Positions 14,949 to 23,399 of a stretch of DNA of 64,000 bases are shown piece by piece; positions within the stretch are counted from its first letter, which is position 1, and every line of letters starts with the position of its first letter. The notes below the pieces were generated by a model. It was not told the DNA's origin and made no database searches. It was given only the letters and a program-made list of their open reading frames with translations. The stretch comes from Ancrocorticia sp047602305 (GTDB lineage: Bacteria; Actinomycetota; Actinomycetes; Actinomycetales; Actinomycetaceae). The stretch spans positions 3,865,598-3,929,597 of the forward strand of contig JASGHO010000001.1 in NCBI GenBank assembly GCA_047602305.1. Reading direction: 5' to 3'. The translations under genes were made by a program, and so were the position numbers.

Positions 14949-15214
14949 GCCCGGATCCACCGATGCAGCTTCGCTGGCTCCGGTAACTGCCGAGCCCTAT
15001 CGCTTGAGCTCTCTTCGAGCTGGATGTGGGCGGGTGCTACATGAGATTGAGCGGCCCTAGGGATAGCGCAGGTGTCTATATCAGTGAAGCTGGACATATA
15101 TGGAAAGGTTCTATTGAGGGCGCGGGGTTGGTAGTTCTTTGACGCCAGGACTGTAGAACAGTCGGTCAAAATGTTGCGGGGGTACGAAGCTTTTCATCTG
15201 TTGACAGCGGGGAC

Positions 15215-17533
15215 TTAGGCCGACCAAGTTAGTACGACCTTGTCGCTCCAATTCTGTGAGCCTTTGCCCACAGGAATTGGCGGCTTGTTCCGCGCGGTTA
15301 TCGTCACGGTTGCCCCCGGATAGGGAGAGGCTTTGACATGCTGGTAGTTGCCGCCTGTTCCAGTCGGCTCCCAGCGCGGCTCAAGAACGTCTGCCATCGA
15401 AAGAGTGCTATTGACGGCGCCTGCAGAATCTGCGCTGAGGCTGGCGGTCCCGGTTCGGTTATCGTTGTATTCTTGCTCTTGTCCGGGACTGCCGACAAGT
15501 TGGGAGTACTCTGTGGACACCTTAATCTCTACCAGGTGTCCCGGCGCATATCCTTGTCCAGAGACCTTCAGCTTGTCCTTGTCCTGACTCGCGGTAAGAG
15601 TCGGGTCGGGTGCCGCGGGTGTCGTGAACGAGCTACTTGCCGGTGGTCCCTCCCCGGTGGAGTTGTGAGGTGCCACCGTCCACTTGAAGGTCGCACTGAA
15701 GTCTTTTGTCTGAGTCGCTGGAATATTCGCAGTGGTGCCTGCCTGAGTGGTCTGGAACACGATCGTGTTACCCCGGACCACCTTTACGTCGAACATCTCC
15801 GCTTTCCTGTCGGCATCGGCACTGTTGGTCGCGCCATCCCTCCAGGATAAATCAACGCTTGTAGCGACAGGTATGGTCTGCTTGTTCGGAGGCGCCAGGA
15901 GTATGGGTTTCAATGGCACGGGTTTGACGACTATAGTATGGTTGCGGCCGTGGGTTTGCACGCCGCAGTAGCGCTGGCGAATCGACAGCACCTGATCGAC
16001 TGCAAGGCCTCCCCGGATCGGCACTGTAGTGAGTGACCCCTTCGCGATGGTCTGCCCGATCAGCTGCCACTGTTCCTCGCTCGTGAGGCGCAGGACTTCG
16101 ACCGTGGCATCCCGGATCGTGCCCTTAACGGTTACGCCCTTATCGATCCGTGTCACGTTACCCTGGAAGTCTGGGTCATATACTGGAGGAGCCGGCTTTA
16201 CTGGGAGCCGGTTGGACTCTCGGCGGGCCAGCGCGCAAGACCATTGAACGATCCACACCTCTGCGCCCTCTAAGAGGGTGGTGACGCTGATTTCCATGCT
16301 GGTGCTGGTCACGACCAGATGCGGCGAGATTGGTCCCTCGCTTCCGCTGGGTAGCAGGGTCCAGACCTGAACGATCGCACCCTGCTTGAGATTCTCGGCG
16401 GTCACGCTGCGCTGGCACTTGAAGAGTTCGCCAGCGATCGCTGGCGTGCCGATCTCAGCCGGGGCATCCTGTACTGTCACGGACACCAGATCACTGGTTA
16501 TCCCGCAAAGGGACGTCTGCACAGTAATCGGGCCGGCCGGCAGTGCATCAATATCGAAACGGTTGTTCCCGGTAGAGGAAGCTACGGTCACATACTCATC
16601 GCTGCCGACCGTGATGTGCACTTCCGCTCCCTGCTCCACGTTATCGATGAACAGTGAGGTAGACCCAGCGCATACTGGGTAGACATAGGGTGTCGACGGT
16701 GTCCCCGGTGGTCTGACATCGATCGAGAACTCTTGGCCGATGCGCCTGCATGAGGGTAGGTCCTGCCGGACCTTGACCCACTTATTCTCGATCGTAAGCG
16801 GAGTCTGAAGCCTGAACCATAAGCCAGAGAGGTCGAACGGTGCGCTCTCGACTTCGCCGGAGGCGCGGGACAAGGTGACATCGGAGCCCTCGAATACGCC
16901 CTTAACGAGTAGGGCGCTGAGGCAGGCACGTACTGGTCCAATGATCACCGGTGCCGGCAGCATCTCCTCAGCTACGACGGGTAGGGGCTCCACATCCCGT
17001 CTCAGGCCAGGACCTATCACGGATCCGGCACGCTGTCGCACAAGTACTGGCTGTCCCGTTGCAAACGGTGCCGACATGGTGACCCGAGCTACCCCATCGG
17101 GAGCTGGTGCGGCACCGCGCACGATCCCACCGATCAGCACCTCGACGATCGCGCCGGGAATTGCTCCTGCGATGAAAGCGTACCGTCCGCACTCCCAAAG
17201 CTGTCCCGAGATGTCGACAGGCGGGATGTCACCGAGAGTATCAGGGGCCTGGATGACGACGACGGCGAGTTCTGGATGAGTCTCGAAGGAGGTGTTACCC
17301 GTCTGATCGGTCTGGGTCACAACCAGCTGGTCGCCAGCTAGCAGCACTGCGCCAGGTTCTAGGGAGAAATACCCGTCAGGTCCGCTGACCTGAGTCTTGA
17401 CTAGAGTATCCCCGGGGCGTGTCAACGATCGGATATGGATTGTAGCTCCGGGGATACAGTTCGACACTGGGACAGCCGTGGATAAGTCACTCAGTGGGCC
17501 GCCAATTACTGGTGTGCATAGTCTTATCGCCAT
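15215..17533 (-). CDS. Orphan multi-domain Ig-like/fibronectin-like repeat protein
   Basis: A 772-residue protein made of about six beta-sandwich modules. They share a recurring pattern: a Cys early in the module, then a short strand and GA-hydrophobic-hydrophobic (NCIPGATIHIRS, ECGRYAFIAGAIPGAIVEVL, ACLSALLVKGVFEGSDVTLS, VCAGSTSLFIDNVEQGAEVH, KCQRSVTAENLKQGAIVQVW), and often a closing VRQ-like strand. A fibronectin type III-like segment near residue 540 (KPILLAPPNKQTIPVATSVD, LSWRDG) and a final module (VSGQGYAPGHLVEIKV) follow. There is no signal peptide, transmembrane anchor, lipobox or sortase motif. Start ATG 17533 has only a weak upstream purine tract. It stands alone. I do not recognise a specific family; secretion route and role are unknown. 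Confidence 0.75.
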   Translation of the reverse strand: MAIRLCTPVIGGPLSDLSTAVPVSNCIPGATIHIRSLTRPGDTLVKTQVSGPDGYFSLEPGAVLLAGDQLVVTQTDQTGNTSFETHPELAVVVIQAPDTLGDIPPVDISGQLWECGRYAFIAGAIPGAIVEVLIGGIVRGAAPAPDGVARVTMSAPFATGQPVLVRQRAGSVIGPGLRRDVEPLPVVAEEMLPAPVIIGPVRACLSALLVKGVFEGSDVTLSRASGEVESAPFDLSGLWFRLQTPLTIENKWVKVRQDLPSCRRIGQEFSIDVRPPGTPSTPYVYPVCAGSTSLFIDNVEQGAEVHITVGSDEYVTVASSTGNNRFDIDALPAGPITVQTSLCGITSDLVSVTVQDAPAEIGTPAIAGELFKCQRSVTAENLKQGAIVQVWTLLPSGSEGPISPHLVVTSTSMEISVTTLLEGAEVWIVQWSCALARRESNRLPVKPAPPVYDPDFQGNVTRIDKGVTVKGTIRDATVEVLRLTSEEQWQLIGQTIAKGSLTTVPIRGGLAVDQVLSIRQRYCGVQTHGRNHTIVVKPVPLKPILLAPPNKQTIPVATSVDLSWRDGATNSADADRKAEMFDVKVVRGNTIVFQTTQAGTTANIPATQTKDFSATFKWTVAPHNSTGEGPPASSSFTTPAAPDPTLTASQDKDKLKVSGQGYAPGHLVEIKVSTEYSQLVGSPGQEQEYNDNRTGTASLSADSAGAVNSTLSMADVLEPRWEPTGTGGNYQHVKASPYPGATVTITARNKPPIPVGKGSQNWSDKVVLTWSA

Positions 17534-17675
17534 GATCGCCCATATCCTATAAGCGCAGTTCGCATGTTGACTCCCCGTCCTATGCGGTGCTCGTTAGCGG
17601 CCGACAATTCACCAGTCACCCAGTAATAATCAGTATGAAATCCGGGTATCGGGCTGTCAATAAGGAGATCGGATC

Positions 17676-17693
17676 ATGTCTTCTGTGAACTAG
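17676..17693 (+). other. Mini-ORF with strong ribosome binding site in gene-free stretch
   Basis: AAGGAG at 17662 is followed 8 nt later by ATG and a five-codon frame (MSSVN-stop). No gene continues from it. It could be a leader peptide or the stub of a lost gene; the rest of 17534-17804 shows nothing recognisable. Confidence 0.3.
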
Positions 17694-17804
17694 CGACCAG
17701 CGATTCCGTGAGAGTATCGACACTCCGGCGGGAAGAAGCCTTTTCGCACCGTTGCTTATCCTGAATCTGCTGAAGTGCTCGCCGACCCCGACGAGAATGG
17801 GAAA

Positions 17805-18149
17805 CTACGATGCGCGCTCACCGCGGCGGTTGTAGTCCATGGCGATGCTAATCCAGGCAGTGAGTTGCCGGTCGTCTTTGATGACGTCAGCCGCGACTTC
17901 GATCCACCCCGGCCCCATGTCACGGCCCGGCCCCATCTCAGCTTGAGTTGCTCCTGGCTTGGCGAGCAGCTCATTGTGCTGGTCACGGTCTACTCGGACG
18001 AGGAGCCCGCCGTTCTTGAGAGCGCTGACAATCATCTTCTCGTTGACCATCACGGATCTGCCGCCAAACATTGATACTTCACGCACTACGGGCTCGTTGG
18101 TGAGCAAGGTGCGGATTCGTTCGATAAGTGCGGTCTGCTCGGGAGTCAT
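17805..18149 (-). CDS. TfoX/Sxy N-terminal domain protein
   Basis: A small cytoplasmic protein (114 residues from ATG 18149, 124 from 18179) matching the TfoX N-terminal domain (PF04993): REVSMFGGRSVMVNEKMIVS followed by LLVRVDRDQHNELLAKPGA and a basic C-terminus. The start at 18149 (MTPEQTALIERI) fits the domain boundary better; the upstream codons MFSKYESRRA are unconvincing. In gammaproteobacteria TfoX/Sxy regulates competence; stand-alone actinobacterial members have no established role. It is a single gene, divergent from the membrane-protein operon at 18402. Confidence 0.82.
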   Translation of the reverse strand: MTPEQTALIERIRTLLTNEPVVREVSMFGGRSVMVNEKMIVSALKNGGLLVRVDRDQHNELLAKPGATQAEMGPGRDMGPGWIEVAADVIKDDRQLTAWISIAMDYNRRGERAS

Positions 18150-18255
18150 GGCACGTCTGCTTTCGTACTTGCTGAACATCGTGTGTGCTCAATCTACTTC
18201 CTCGTCGGGAGAAGCCTGCCATAACGTCACTTTCCTTAGCATCAGGCAATTGCAA

Positions 18256-18292
18256 GAAAGTACTTTCAATTTTGGAAAGTACTTGCTATTGT
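18256..18292 (+). promoter_or_regulatory. Promoter with paired GAAAGTACTT palindromes
   Basis: GAAAGTACTTTC (18256-18267) is a perfect 12-bp palindrome; GAAAGTACTT recurs at 18275. They overlap a -35 TTTCAA (18264-18269) and the spacer of a -10 TATTGT (18287-18292, 17-bp spacing). The next operon encodes its own winged-helix regulator (18821), the likely ligand of these sites. Confidence 0.6.
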
Positions 18293-18401
18293 TGAGCTAT
18301 GGCAACCGGGAAACCTCGGATAGCCAGCACCTCAGCTACCAGAGCTTCGAGCACGAAAGACTCGGATGCAGGTGCCACCTCGACACATAAGGAGAATCCC
18401 G

Positions 18402-18824
18402 ATGAGTACACCCACACCGGAGGAGGCCAGGGCGCTCCTCGACCAGGCCGCACGCGCCGACTCGACCGCCAAGAGTGGCGCCAGTTGGCCGCAGATCGCG
18501 ATGCTTCTTGGAATCGGAGGGGCGTCGTCGCTCGCACTGCCGGCGATCGCATATGTCCCCAAGGAGATCATGGTTCTTCCGATGATCCTCCTTGGAGTAT
18601 GGATCGCTACGCTTCTGGCCTTCTCATTTGTTTTCGGTCGCTCAGTCAAACAGGGCTTCGGGAAGCGCTGGTCAATAACCATGGGGCTTTGGACGATCGT
18701 GTGGATCGTGGGGGTTTCTGGCGCATCGTGGGAGTTCCCTGGCCGGATATGGTTTGTGGTGGTCGCGAGTGCGGCACTGACCATCATCACTCTCGTGGGT
18801 GCCTGGTTGGAGGCGCGGCGATGA
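18402..18824 (+). CDS. Membrane protein of a regulator/ABC exporter operon
   Basis: A 140-residue protein with a charged N-terminus (residues 1-25) and four predicted transmembrane helices (IAMLLGIGGASSLALPAIAY, IMVLPMILLGVWIATLLAFS, SITMGLWTIVWIVGVSGASW, WFVVVASAALTIITLVGAWL). ATG 18402 is preceded by AAGGAGA with 7 nt spacing; the upstream in-frame start at 18366 is not supported. It overlaps the following winged-helix regulator by the four bases ATGA. The same pairing of a four-helix membrane protein with a ~99-residue winged-helix protein recurs at 52171-52707/51868-52167. No Pfam family is recognised; it may sense or transmit a signal to the regulator, which is inference. Confidence 0.8.
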   Translation: MSTPTPEEARALLDQAARADSTAKSGASWPQIAMLLGIGGASSLALPAIAYVPKEIMVLPMILLGVWIATLLAFSFVFGRSVKQGFGKRWSITMGLWTIVWIVGVSGASWEFPGRIWFVVVASAALTIITLVGAWLEARR

Positions 18825-19120
18825 CTATCGAGCATCCGCGCCACCACATCGTTGACGCCCTCACGCATCCAATCCGTTTCTCCCTCGTGGCTGCCTTGAA
18901 TGCCACAGAAAATGCCGAGTTTGGTTCTATTCGCGACCAACTACAGGTGAGTGACTCGGTACTCAGCCGTCAGGCCTCCCAACTTGAAAACCTCGGGATT
19001 GTCGCGATCAAGAAAGGCTATGTGGGCAAGCGTCCACGAACCTGGCTCAGCCTCACGCCGGAAGGGCGAAAGCAGTGGGCCACCCACCTCGCGGCACTTG
19101 AGGCCATCGCTCGCGGTTAA
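18821..19120 (+). CDS. Winged-helix transcriptional regulator (ArsR/MarR-like, PF13601 type)
   Basis: A 99-residue DNA-binding protein consisting only of a winged helix: HPIRFSLVAALNATENAEFG, IRDQLQVSDSVLSRQASQLE, NLGIVAIKKGYVGKRPRTWL, SLTPEGRKQWATHLAALEAI. ATG 18821 overlaps the stop of the preceding membrane protein gene, so translation is coupled. A close structural and sequence counterpart is encoded at 51868-52167, also next to a membrane protein. The paired GAAAGTACTT palindromes upstream of the operon are its probable target, and the downstream ABC exporter its probable regulon. Confidence 0.88.
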   Translation: MTIEHPRHHIVDALTHPIRFSLVAALNATENAEFGSIRDQLQVSDSVLSRQASQLENLGIVAIKKGYVGKRPRTWLSLTPEGRKQWATHLAALEAIARG

Positions 19121-19237
19121 GCCGCCCCACCTCCACCGCTAATCCGCCAAGTCCCTAATCGGCTAACCCGCCAAACCACTGATCCGCCAAGTCCCAAAAA
19201 GTTGACGAGACGTCCCGGATCTACGACGCGACCCCTA

Positions 19238-19286
19238 TTTCCGACGACGACGTCCTACCAATTTTCGACGACGACGTCTCGCCAAA
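19238..19286. repeat. Two-copy ~24-bp direct repeat in 5' region of ABC exporter genes
   Basis: TTCCGACGACGACGTCCTACCAA and TTTCGACGACGACGTCTCGCCAA lie head to tail (about 19239-19261 and 19263-19285). A short AATCCGCCAAGTCCC-type motif is also repeated before them (19140-19195). The 242-bp gap between the regulator and the ATPase gene thus consists largely of low-complexity repeats and no coding sequence. Confidence 0.6.
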
Positions 19287-19363
19287 GGACGCCGCCGCCT
19301 CCCAAAGCGACACCGAGGTACTGCCTCAACACCAACGCACTTCCCTCATTCAAGGAGACAACC

Positions 19364-20311
19364 ATGCCCAATTCAGTTCCAGTCCTCGAATTTCGCGACG
19401 TTACCAAGACCTATCGCAGCCGGCGCGGCGCGGTGCACGCGCTCAACGGCATGTCGTTTCGCTTGAATGCGGGTGCGATTCACGTCCTGCTCGGACCCAA
19501 CGGCGCCGGAAAAACCACGTCGCTGGAGATGGCCGTAGGTTTGCGTCGCCCCGATTCCGGGAGCGTTCGCACCCTCGGACTCGACCCGCTCGCTAGAGGC
19601 GCTGAGCTGCAACAGCGGGTGTCTCTCCAACCCCAGGAAGTGACCGTCTTTGAATACCTCCGGGTGGGGGAGATCCTCGATATGTGGGCTTCCCTCTACG
19701 ACAACCCTCACCCTCGTGAGGAGATCCTCGCCTCGCTTGACCTCGCCAACCTCACGGACCGCCAGATCACGAAGTTGTCGGGCGGGCAGAAACAGCGGCT
19801 CAACGTGGCGCTAGCCATGGTGAGCAAACCGGATCTTCTGATCCTTGATGAACCCTCGACTGGCCTCGACCCACGTGCCCGCGAAACCCTCTGGGATACC
19901 TTGAAAACGTGGCGTGACCAGGGAACAACCATTGTGCTGTCCACGCATTCCATGGAAGAGGCCCACGCGCTTGCTGACGCCGTCATGATCATCGGTGGCG
20001 GCACCTGCATCGACCAAGGCACCCCCGCCGAACTGCTGGAACGCCACGCCGAAGCACCCGCCGTCACCTTCCGAGCAATTCGTCCGATCCTCGGTGAGAT
20101 CCGGGCTGAACTGAACGCCCTGGGCACGTTGCCCATGAACGACGACGAAGCAGGGGCAGTCCGCACACACGACACGGACCGGGCGCTGACAATCCTGGCG
20201 GGCACTGGCGCCGTCGTCGACCTTCGAGTAGATCACCCAACCCTGGCCGATGCGTACAAAACCGCAACCGGAACCGAATTGGCCGCCACAATGATCGGAG
20301 CGCAATCATGA
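19364..20311 (+). CDS. ABC transporter ATP-binding protein (ABC-2 type exporter)
   Basis: A 315-residue ATPase of the DrrA/CcmA-type ABC-2 exporters. Walker A is GPNGAGKTTS near residue 45, Q-loop VSLQPQEVTVFE, signature LSGGQKQRLNVAL, Walker B LLILDEPSTGLDP and H-loop LSTHSMEEAHAL. The C-terminal ~90 residues form the accessory domain usual in this group. ATG 19364 with AAGGAG 6 nt upstream is the start; the longer open frame from 19202 runs through repeat DNA. It overlaps the permease gene at 20308 by four bases. Substrate may be a lipid, drug or peptide; the linked winged-helix regulator suggests stress- or drug-responsive export. Confidence 0.93.
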   Translation: MPNSVPVLEFRDVTKTYRSRRGAVHALNGMSFRLNAGAIHVLLGPNGAGKTTSLEMAVGLRRPDSGSVRTLGLDPLARGAELQQRVSLQPQEVTVFEYLRVGEILDMWASLYDNPHPREEILASLDLANLTDRQITKLSGGQKQRLNVALAMVSKPDLLILDEPSTGLDPRARETLWDTLKTWRDQGTTIVLSTHSMEEAHALADAVMIIGGGTCIDQGTPAELLERHAEAPAVTFRAIRPILGEIRAELNALGTLPMNDDEAGAVRTHDTDRALTILAGTGAVVDLRVDHPTLADAYKTATGTELAATMIGAQS

Positions 20312-21129
20312 GCACCTCAACCGCAACAGCCACACCACTCGTCGCAGCAGCGGTCCCAACCCGAACCCTGAACCGGGGACAAGTCAGGCAACTGCTCCGG
20401 ATTCACTGGCTGGAGATGTCACGCAACCGTTCCACCTTCATCTTCGTGCTCATCTTCCCCTTCATCATGCTCAGCATGTTCCTTGGGATCAACTACCTCG
20501 TGGCGTCGGGGATGGATCAGGGGCCGGACTTCTCGATCGTCGTCGTGCCGATGGGGCTGTGCCTGGCAATCACAGGAACATGTACCACTCTCACCGCGGG
20601 ACCGATTGCGGACTATCGCAGCAAGGGTACTCTCAGGACACTGAGCACCACCCCCATCTCGCGTTCCTCGTTCCTGCTCACTCATATGGCGGTTCGGCTC
20701 GTCCTCAGTTTCCTGCTCTCCGGCGCGCTGATCCTGCTGGGCGTGGCGCTGGGAATTGTCAGTCTTGAGAGTGTCTGGCGAGTGCTGGCTGCATCGATTC
20801 CCGCAACGATTCTTTTCCTGGGGATCGGCTACCTCGTCGGAGGATTGATGAAAAATGGACAGGGGGCGATGAATGTTGCCTCAGCGGTGCAGCTTGTCAC
20901 CCTGTTTACCAGCGGTGTTGCGGTTCCCTTTGCGGTGCTGCCGGAGAGCGCATTCCAGGTTATCGATCTGTTGCCCACGGCGTACTTTGGTGACCTGCTC
21001 TTCTGGACCACCGGCTCGCCGCTCCAGCGCTATGACACCTGGCTGGACTTCCTCGTGGCGAGTGTATGCGCGCTCATCGTGGTTCCCCTCGCGATTCGTT
21101 TCTTCAGGTGGGATACGCACGAGAAGTGA
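20308..21129 (+). CDS. ABC-2 type transporter permease
   Basis: A 273-residue membrane subunit partnering the ATPase encoded just upstream (4-base ATGA overlap). It has six predicted transmembrane helices, among them FIFVLIFPFIMLSMFLGINY, LCLAITGTCTTLTAGPIADY, LVLSFLLSGALILLGVALGI and DFLVASVCALIVVPLAIRFF. The cytoplasmic loop RSKGTLRTLSTTPISRSSFL is the typical ABC-2 coupling segment. Length and topology are standard for the family. It ends the operon that begins at 18402 and is convergent with the glucosidase gene on the other strand, 36 bp away. Confidence 0.92.
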   Translation: MSTSTATATPLVAAAVPTRTLNRGQVRQLLRIHWLEMSRNRSTFIFVLIFPFIMLSMFLGINYLVASGMDQGPDFSIVVVPMGLCLAITGTCTTLTAGPIADYRSKGTLRTLSTTPISRSSFLLTHMAVRLVLSFLLSGALILLGVALGIVSLESVWRVLAASIPATILFLGIGYLVGGLMKNGQGAMNVASAVQLVTLFTSGVAVPFAVLPESAFQVIDLLPTAYFGDLLFWTTGSPLQRYDTWLDFLVASVCALIVVPLAIRFFRWDTHEK

Positions 21130-21165
21130 CGAGAGGTGCAGGCGCTCATCGTGAGATTCAGCCGC

Positions 21166-23097
21166 CTACGCTCCCGCGATGTGCGCGCAGGCTATTGCTG
21201 CGGAGGCTGCCCATGCCTGTGGGCGGCATGAGGCCGGGTAGGGTGCTGGGCGCGCCACCTCGGCGGCCGAGTCCCCGCTGTGTAGTTCAGGCATGCGGTA
21301 GCCGAAGCTTGCCGCTGCCTGCGCCAACTCAGCGGCGAGCTCGCGGGCCTCGCCGTGCAGCCCCGCGCGTTCCATGCCCCAGGCGATGATTGCGGAATCG
21401 TGCGCCCACACTGACCCTCCGTGGTAGGAGAGCGGCCAGTACCCGGCGGCACCAGAGGACATGGTGCGAATGCCGAATCCGGTCCGCATGCTTGGTCCCA
21501 TGAGCAGATCGACTATCCCGCTTTCCTGCTCAGCATCAAGAATCCCGGTTCCGAGAAGATGGCCAATATTGCTGGTCAGCGTGTCAACAGCCCGCTTGTG
21601 TCCGTCCAGCGCGATGGCCGGATAATAACCCTCCTCGGTCCGAACCCAGAAGGACTCATGGAAGCGCGTCTTCAGGCGGGATGCCCAACCACGCAGGAAG
21701 TCGGGCGTAATATCTGCGCCCAGCCCTCCAGTAGAATCTGCGCACCACTCAAGAAGCTCGGCGCCCGCGATGGCAGCTTCGTAGGCGTACGCCTGCACCT
21801 CGCACAGTGCGATAGGGCCGGCAGCGATGGTGCCATCACGCCACTGCACCGAATCATCAGAGTCCTTCCATCCCTGGTTCGACAGGCCGTGGCCGCTCTC
21901 GTCGATGTAGTCGAGGAAGCCGTCGCCATCGCCGTCGGCGTACTCCGTCATCCAGTGGAGCGCCCCGCGCAGCGCCGGAATCAGCGCCCGCACCTCGTCC
22001 GGGTCCGCTCCGGCGCGCCAGGCGTCGGCCAACAGAAGAATCCACAGCAGGGTGGAATCCACGGAACCGAAGTAGATGGGTGGAAGAACCATGCCTCCCG
22101 CGGGAAGTTCGAGCGAACCCGCGCGCAGTTCGTGCAGGATCTTTCCCGGTTCTTCAGCCGTTGAGACGTCGCGGATCTTGCCCTGCATCCCGGCGAGCAC
22201 TCGCAGCGTGGATATCGCCATCTCGCGACTCTCCGGCAACAGCAACCGTGCCGCCCACAGTGAATCCCGCCCAAAGAGAGTGAAGTACCAGGGGGCTCCG
22301 GCGGCAAAAAACTCATCAGTACTGCCCGGGAGCGTCAAACGAAGCGCATCCAGGTCCTGCACCGCCTGCGTCACCCAACGCCGAGTCTCTGGGTCGCCAC
22401 ACGTCCCCACCGCGTCGGTTGCCCACGCCGAGACCGGGGGAGCGACCACCAGCCGCGGATCCTCCATTCGCGCACTCCACCCAACCGTGACGGTTCCGGA
22501 AGCCGGCACGCGCACGCGCCAGCTACTACGCACGTTCCGTCCCTGAGCGACGACGGCGCCGCCCGGGAACCTGAGCGACGAACGGACATCATCTTCTCCT
22601 TCGGCGACGACGGCGTCCCCCTCAACCCGCACCGCTGCGGCCTGCTCGCTCAGTCGGCCGTCCCGGATCTGAGCCATCGGAGTGAAGTCCACGGTCATCT
22701 TGGCGCTAAGGGTCAGTTCAACGTCTTCGTTCAGCCGCGACGTCACTTCGTAGCGCTCTTCCAGATAGCCCGCCCGCACTGTGCGGAGGCGGCGCAGCCG
22801 CAGCTTGGGATCGGCCTCGTCATTGTCCGCATCACGTAGCAGGCCGTTGAACAAAGTGCCGCGGGTGACGCCGTCGTCGTTAATAACAGACGCGGAGGCG
22901 CCAATCCACTCAATTCCACTCTGCTCGCAGCTGAGGGTGAGCGAGCCGAGGTGGCGGACGTCGCCGTGGTAGACGCCGTCGATCGGCAGGCTCATGTTGC
23001 CGCTCTCGCGCGACCACACCTGGCTGGGAGCCGCGATCATCACCAGGGCGTCATTGAGAAATGGCTGGCGGGGACGCTGGGAGAGGTGAGTACTCAT
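21166..23097 (-). CDS. Glycogen-debranching-type amylo-alpha-1,6-glucosidase
   Basis: A 643-residue cytoplasmic enzyme with an N-terminal glycogen-debranching-enzyme domain (PF14742; MSLPIDGVYHGDVRHLGSLT) and a C-terminal (alpha/alpha)6-barrel like GH133/GH15 amylo-1,6-glucosidases. Typical barrel segments are AAGAPWYFTLFGRDSLWAAR, GWKDSDDSVQWRDGTIAAGP, VEVQAYAYEAAIAGAEL-like and YWPLSYHGGSVWAHDSAIIA. The Asp/Glu residues in GRDS and DSDDS are candidates for catalysis. ATG 23097 is used. It is a single gene. The likely role is trimming glycogen or trehalose-linked glucan branches, or hydrolysing short glucosides; the exact substrate is unknown. Confidence 0.88.
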   Translation of the reverse strand: MSTHLSQRPRQPFLNDALVMIAAPSQVWSRESGNMSLPIDGVYHGDVRHLGSLTLSCEQSGIEWIGASASVINDDGVTRGTLFNGLLRDADNDEADPKLRLRRLRTVRAGYLEERYEVTSRLNEDVELTLSAKMTVDFTPMAQIRDGRLSEQAAAVRVEGDAVVAEGEDDVRSSLRFPGGAVVAQGRNVRSSWRVRVPASGTVTVGWSARMEDPRLVVAPPVSAWATDAVGTCGDPETRRWVTQAVQDLDALRLTLPGSTDEFFAAGAPWYFTLFGRDSLWAARLLLPESREMAISTLRVLAGMQGKIRDVSTAEEPGKILHELRAGSLELPAGGMVLPPIYFGSVDSTLLWILLLADAWRAGADPDEVRALIPALRGALHWMTEYADGDGDGFLDYIDESGHGLSNQGWKDSDDSVQWRDGTIAAGPIALCEVQAYAYEAAIAGAELLEWCADSTGGLGADITPDFLRGWASRLKTRFHESFWVRTEEGYYPAIALDGHKRAVDTLTSNIGHLLGTGILDAEQESGIVDLLMGPSMRTGFGIRTMSSGAAGYWPLSYHGGSVWAHDSAIIAWGMERAGLHGEARELAAELAQAAASFGYRMPELHSGDSAAEVARPAPYPASCRPQAWAASAAIACAHIAGA

Positions 23098-23239
23098 TCT
23101 GTTGTGGCTCCCTTTCTTGGTGCCTGGTCTTGGTGCCTTGTTCCGGACGTCTTGTGCCGGACAGGCTGTGATCTGACGTTAGTGTGGTGGCCCGGCGCGG
23201 GACCTCGTCATGAAAATAATGAGACGCGGACGGGTGTGC

Positions 23240-23300
23240 GTGAAAAACGCACTGGCTAAATGTTAAGAGTCTTTCACGTGTTCACATAGTGAAACGTACC
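23240..23300 (+). promoter_or_regulatory. GTGAAA/TTTCAC elements upstream of pilus operon
   Basis: GTGAAA (23241), TTTCAC (23272) and GTGAAA (23289) occur as inverted pairs, including TTTCAC-11 nt-GTGAAA, in the 300-bp gap between the glucosidase and pilin genes. They could be operator half-sites for pilus regulation. No clear -35/-10 pair stands out, and the remainder of the gap is featureless. Confidence 0.3.
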
Positions 23301-23399
23301 CCAGGGGGTTCCATTTGTTCTCTCAATGATGATAAGTTCGCTGAGAATATGAACCTAACTTGCGGAAATAATTGTCACATTCGAGTCGAAGGTAGCTAC

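Noticed and set aside
18299..18820. Extension of the winged-helix regulator frame back to 18299 (273 codons in total)
   Set aside because: The extra 174 codons overlap the membrane protein gene in another frame, have no homology and would add a disordered tail; the ATGA overlap start at 18821 is far better.
19238..19286. Short spaced repeats considered as a CRISPR array
   Set aside because: Only two head-to-tail units without unique spacers, and no cas genes; the window holds no CRISPR array.
20559..20768. Small ORFs inside the ABC permease gene
   Set aside because: Out-of-frame shadows of a protein with clear membrane helices.
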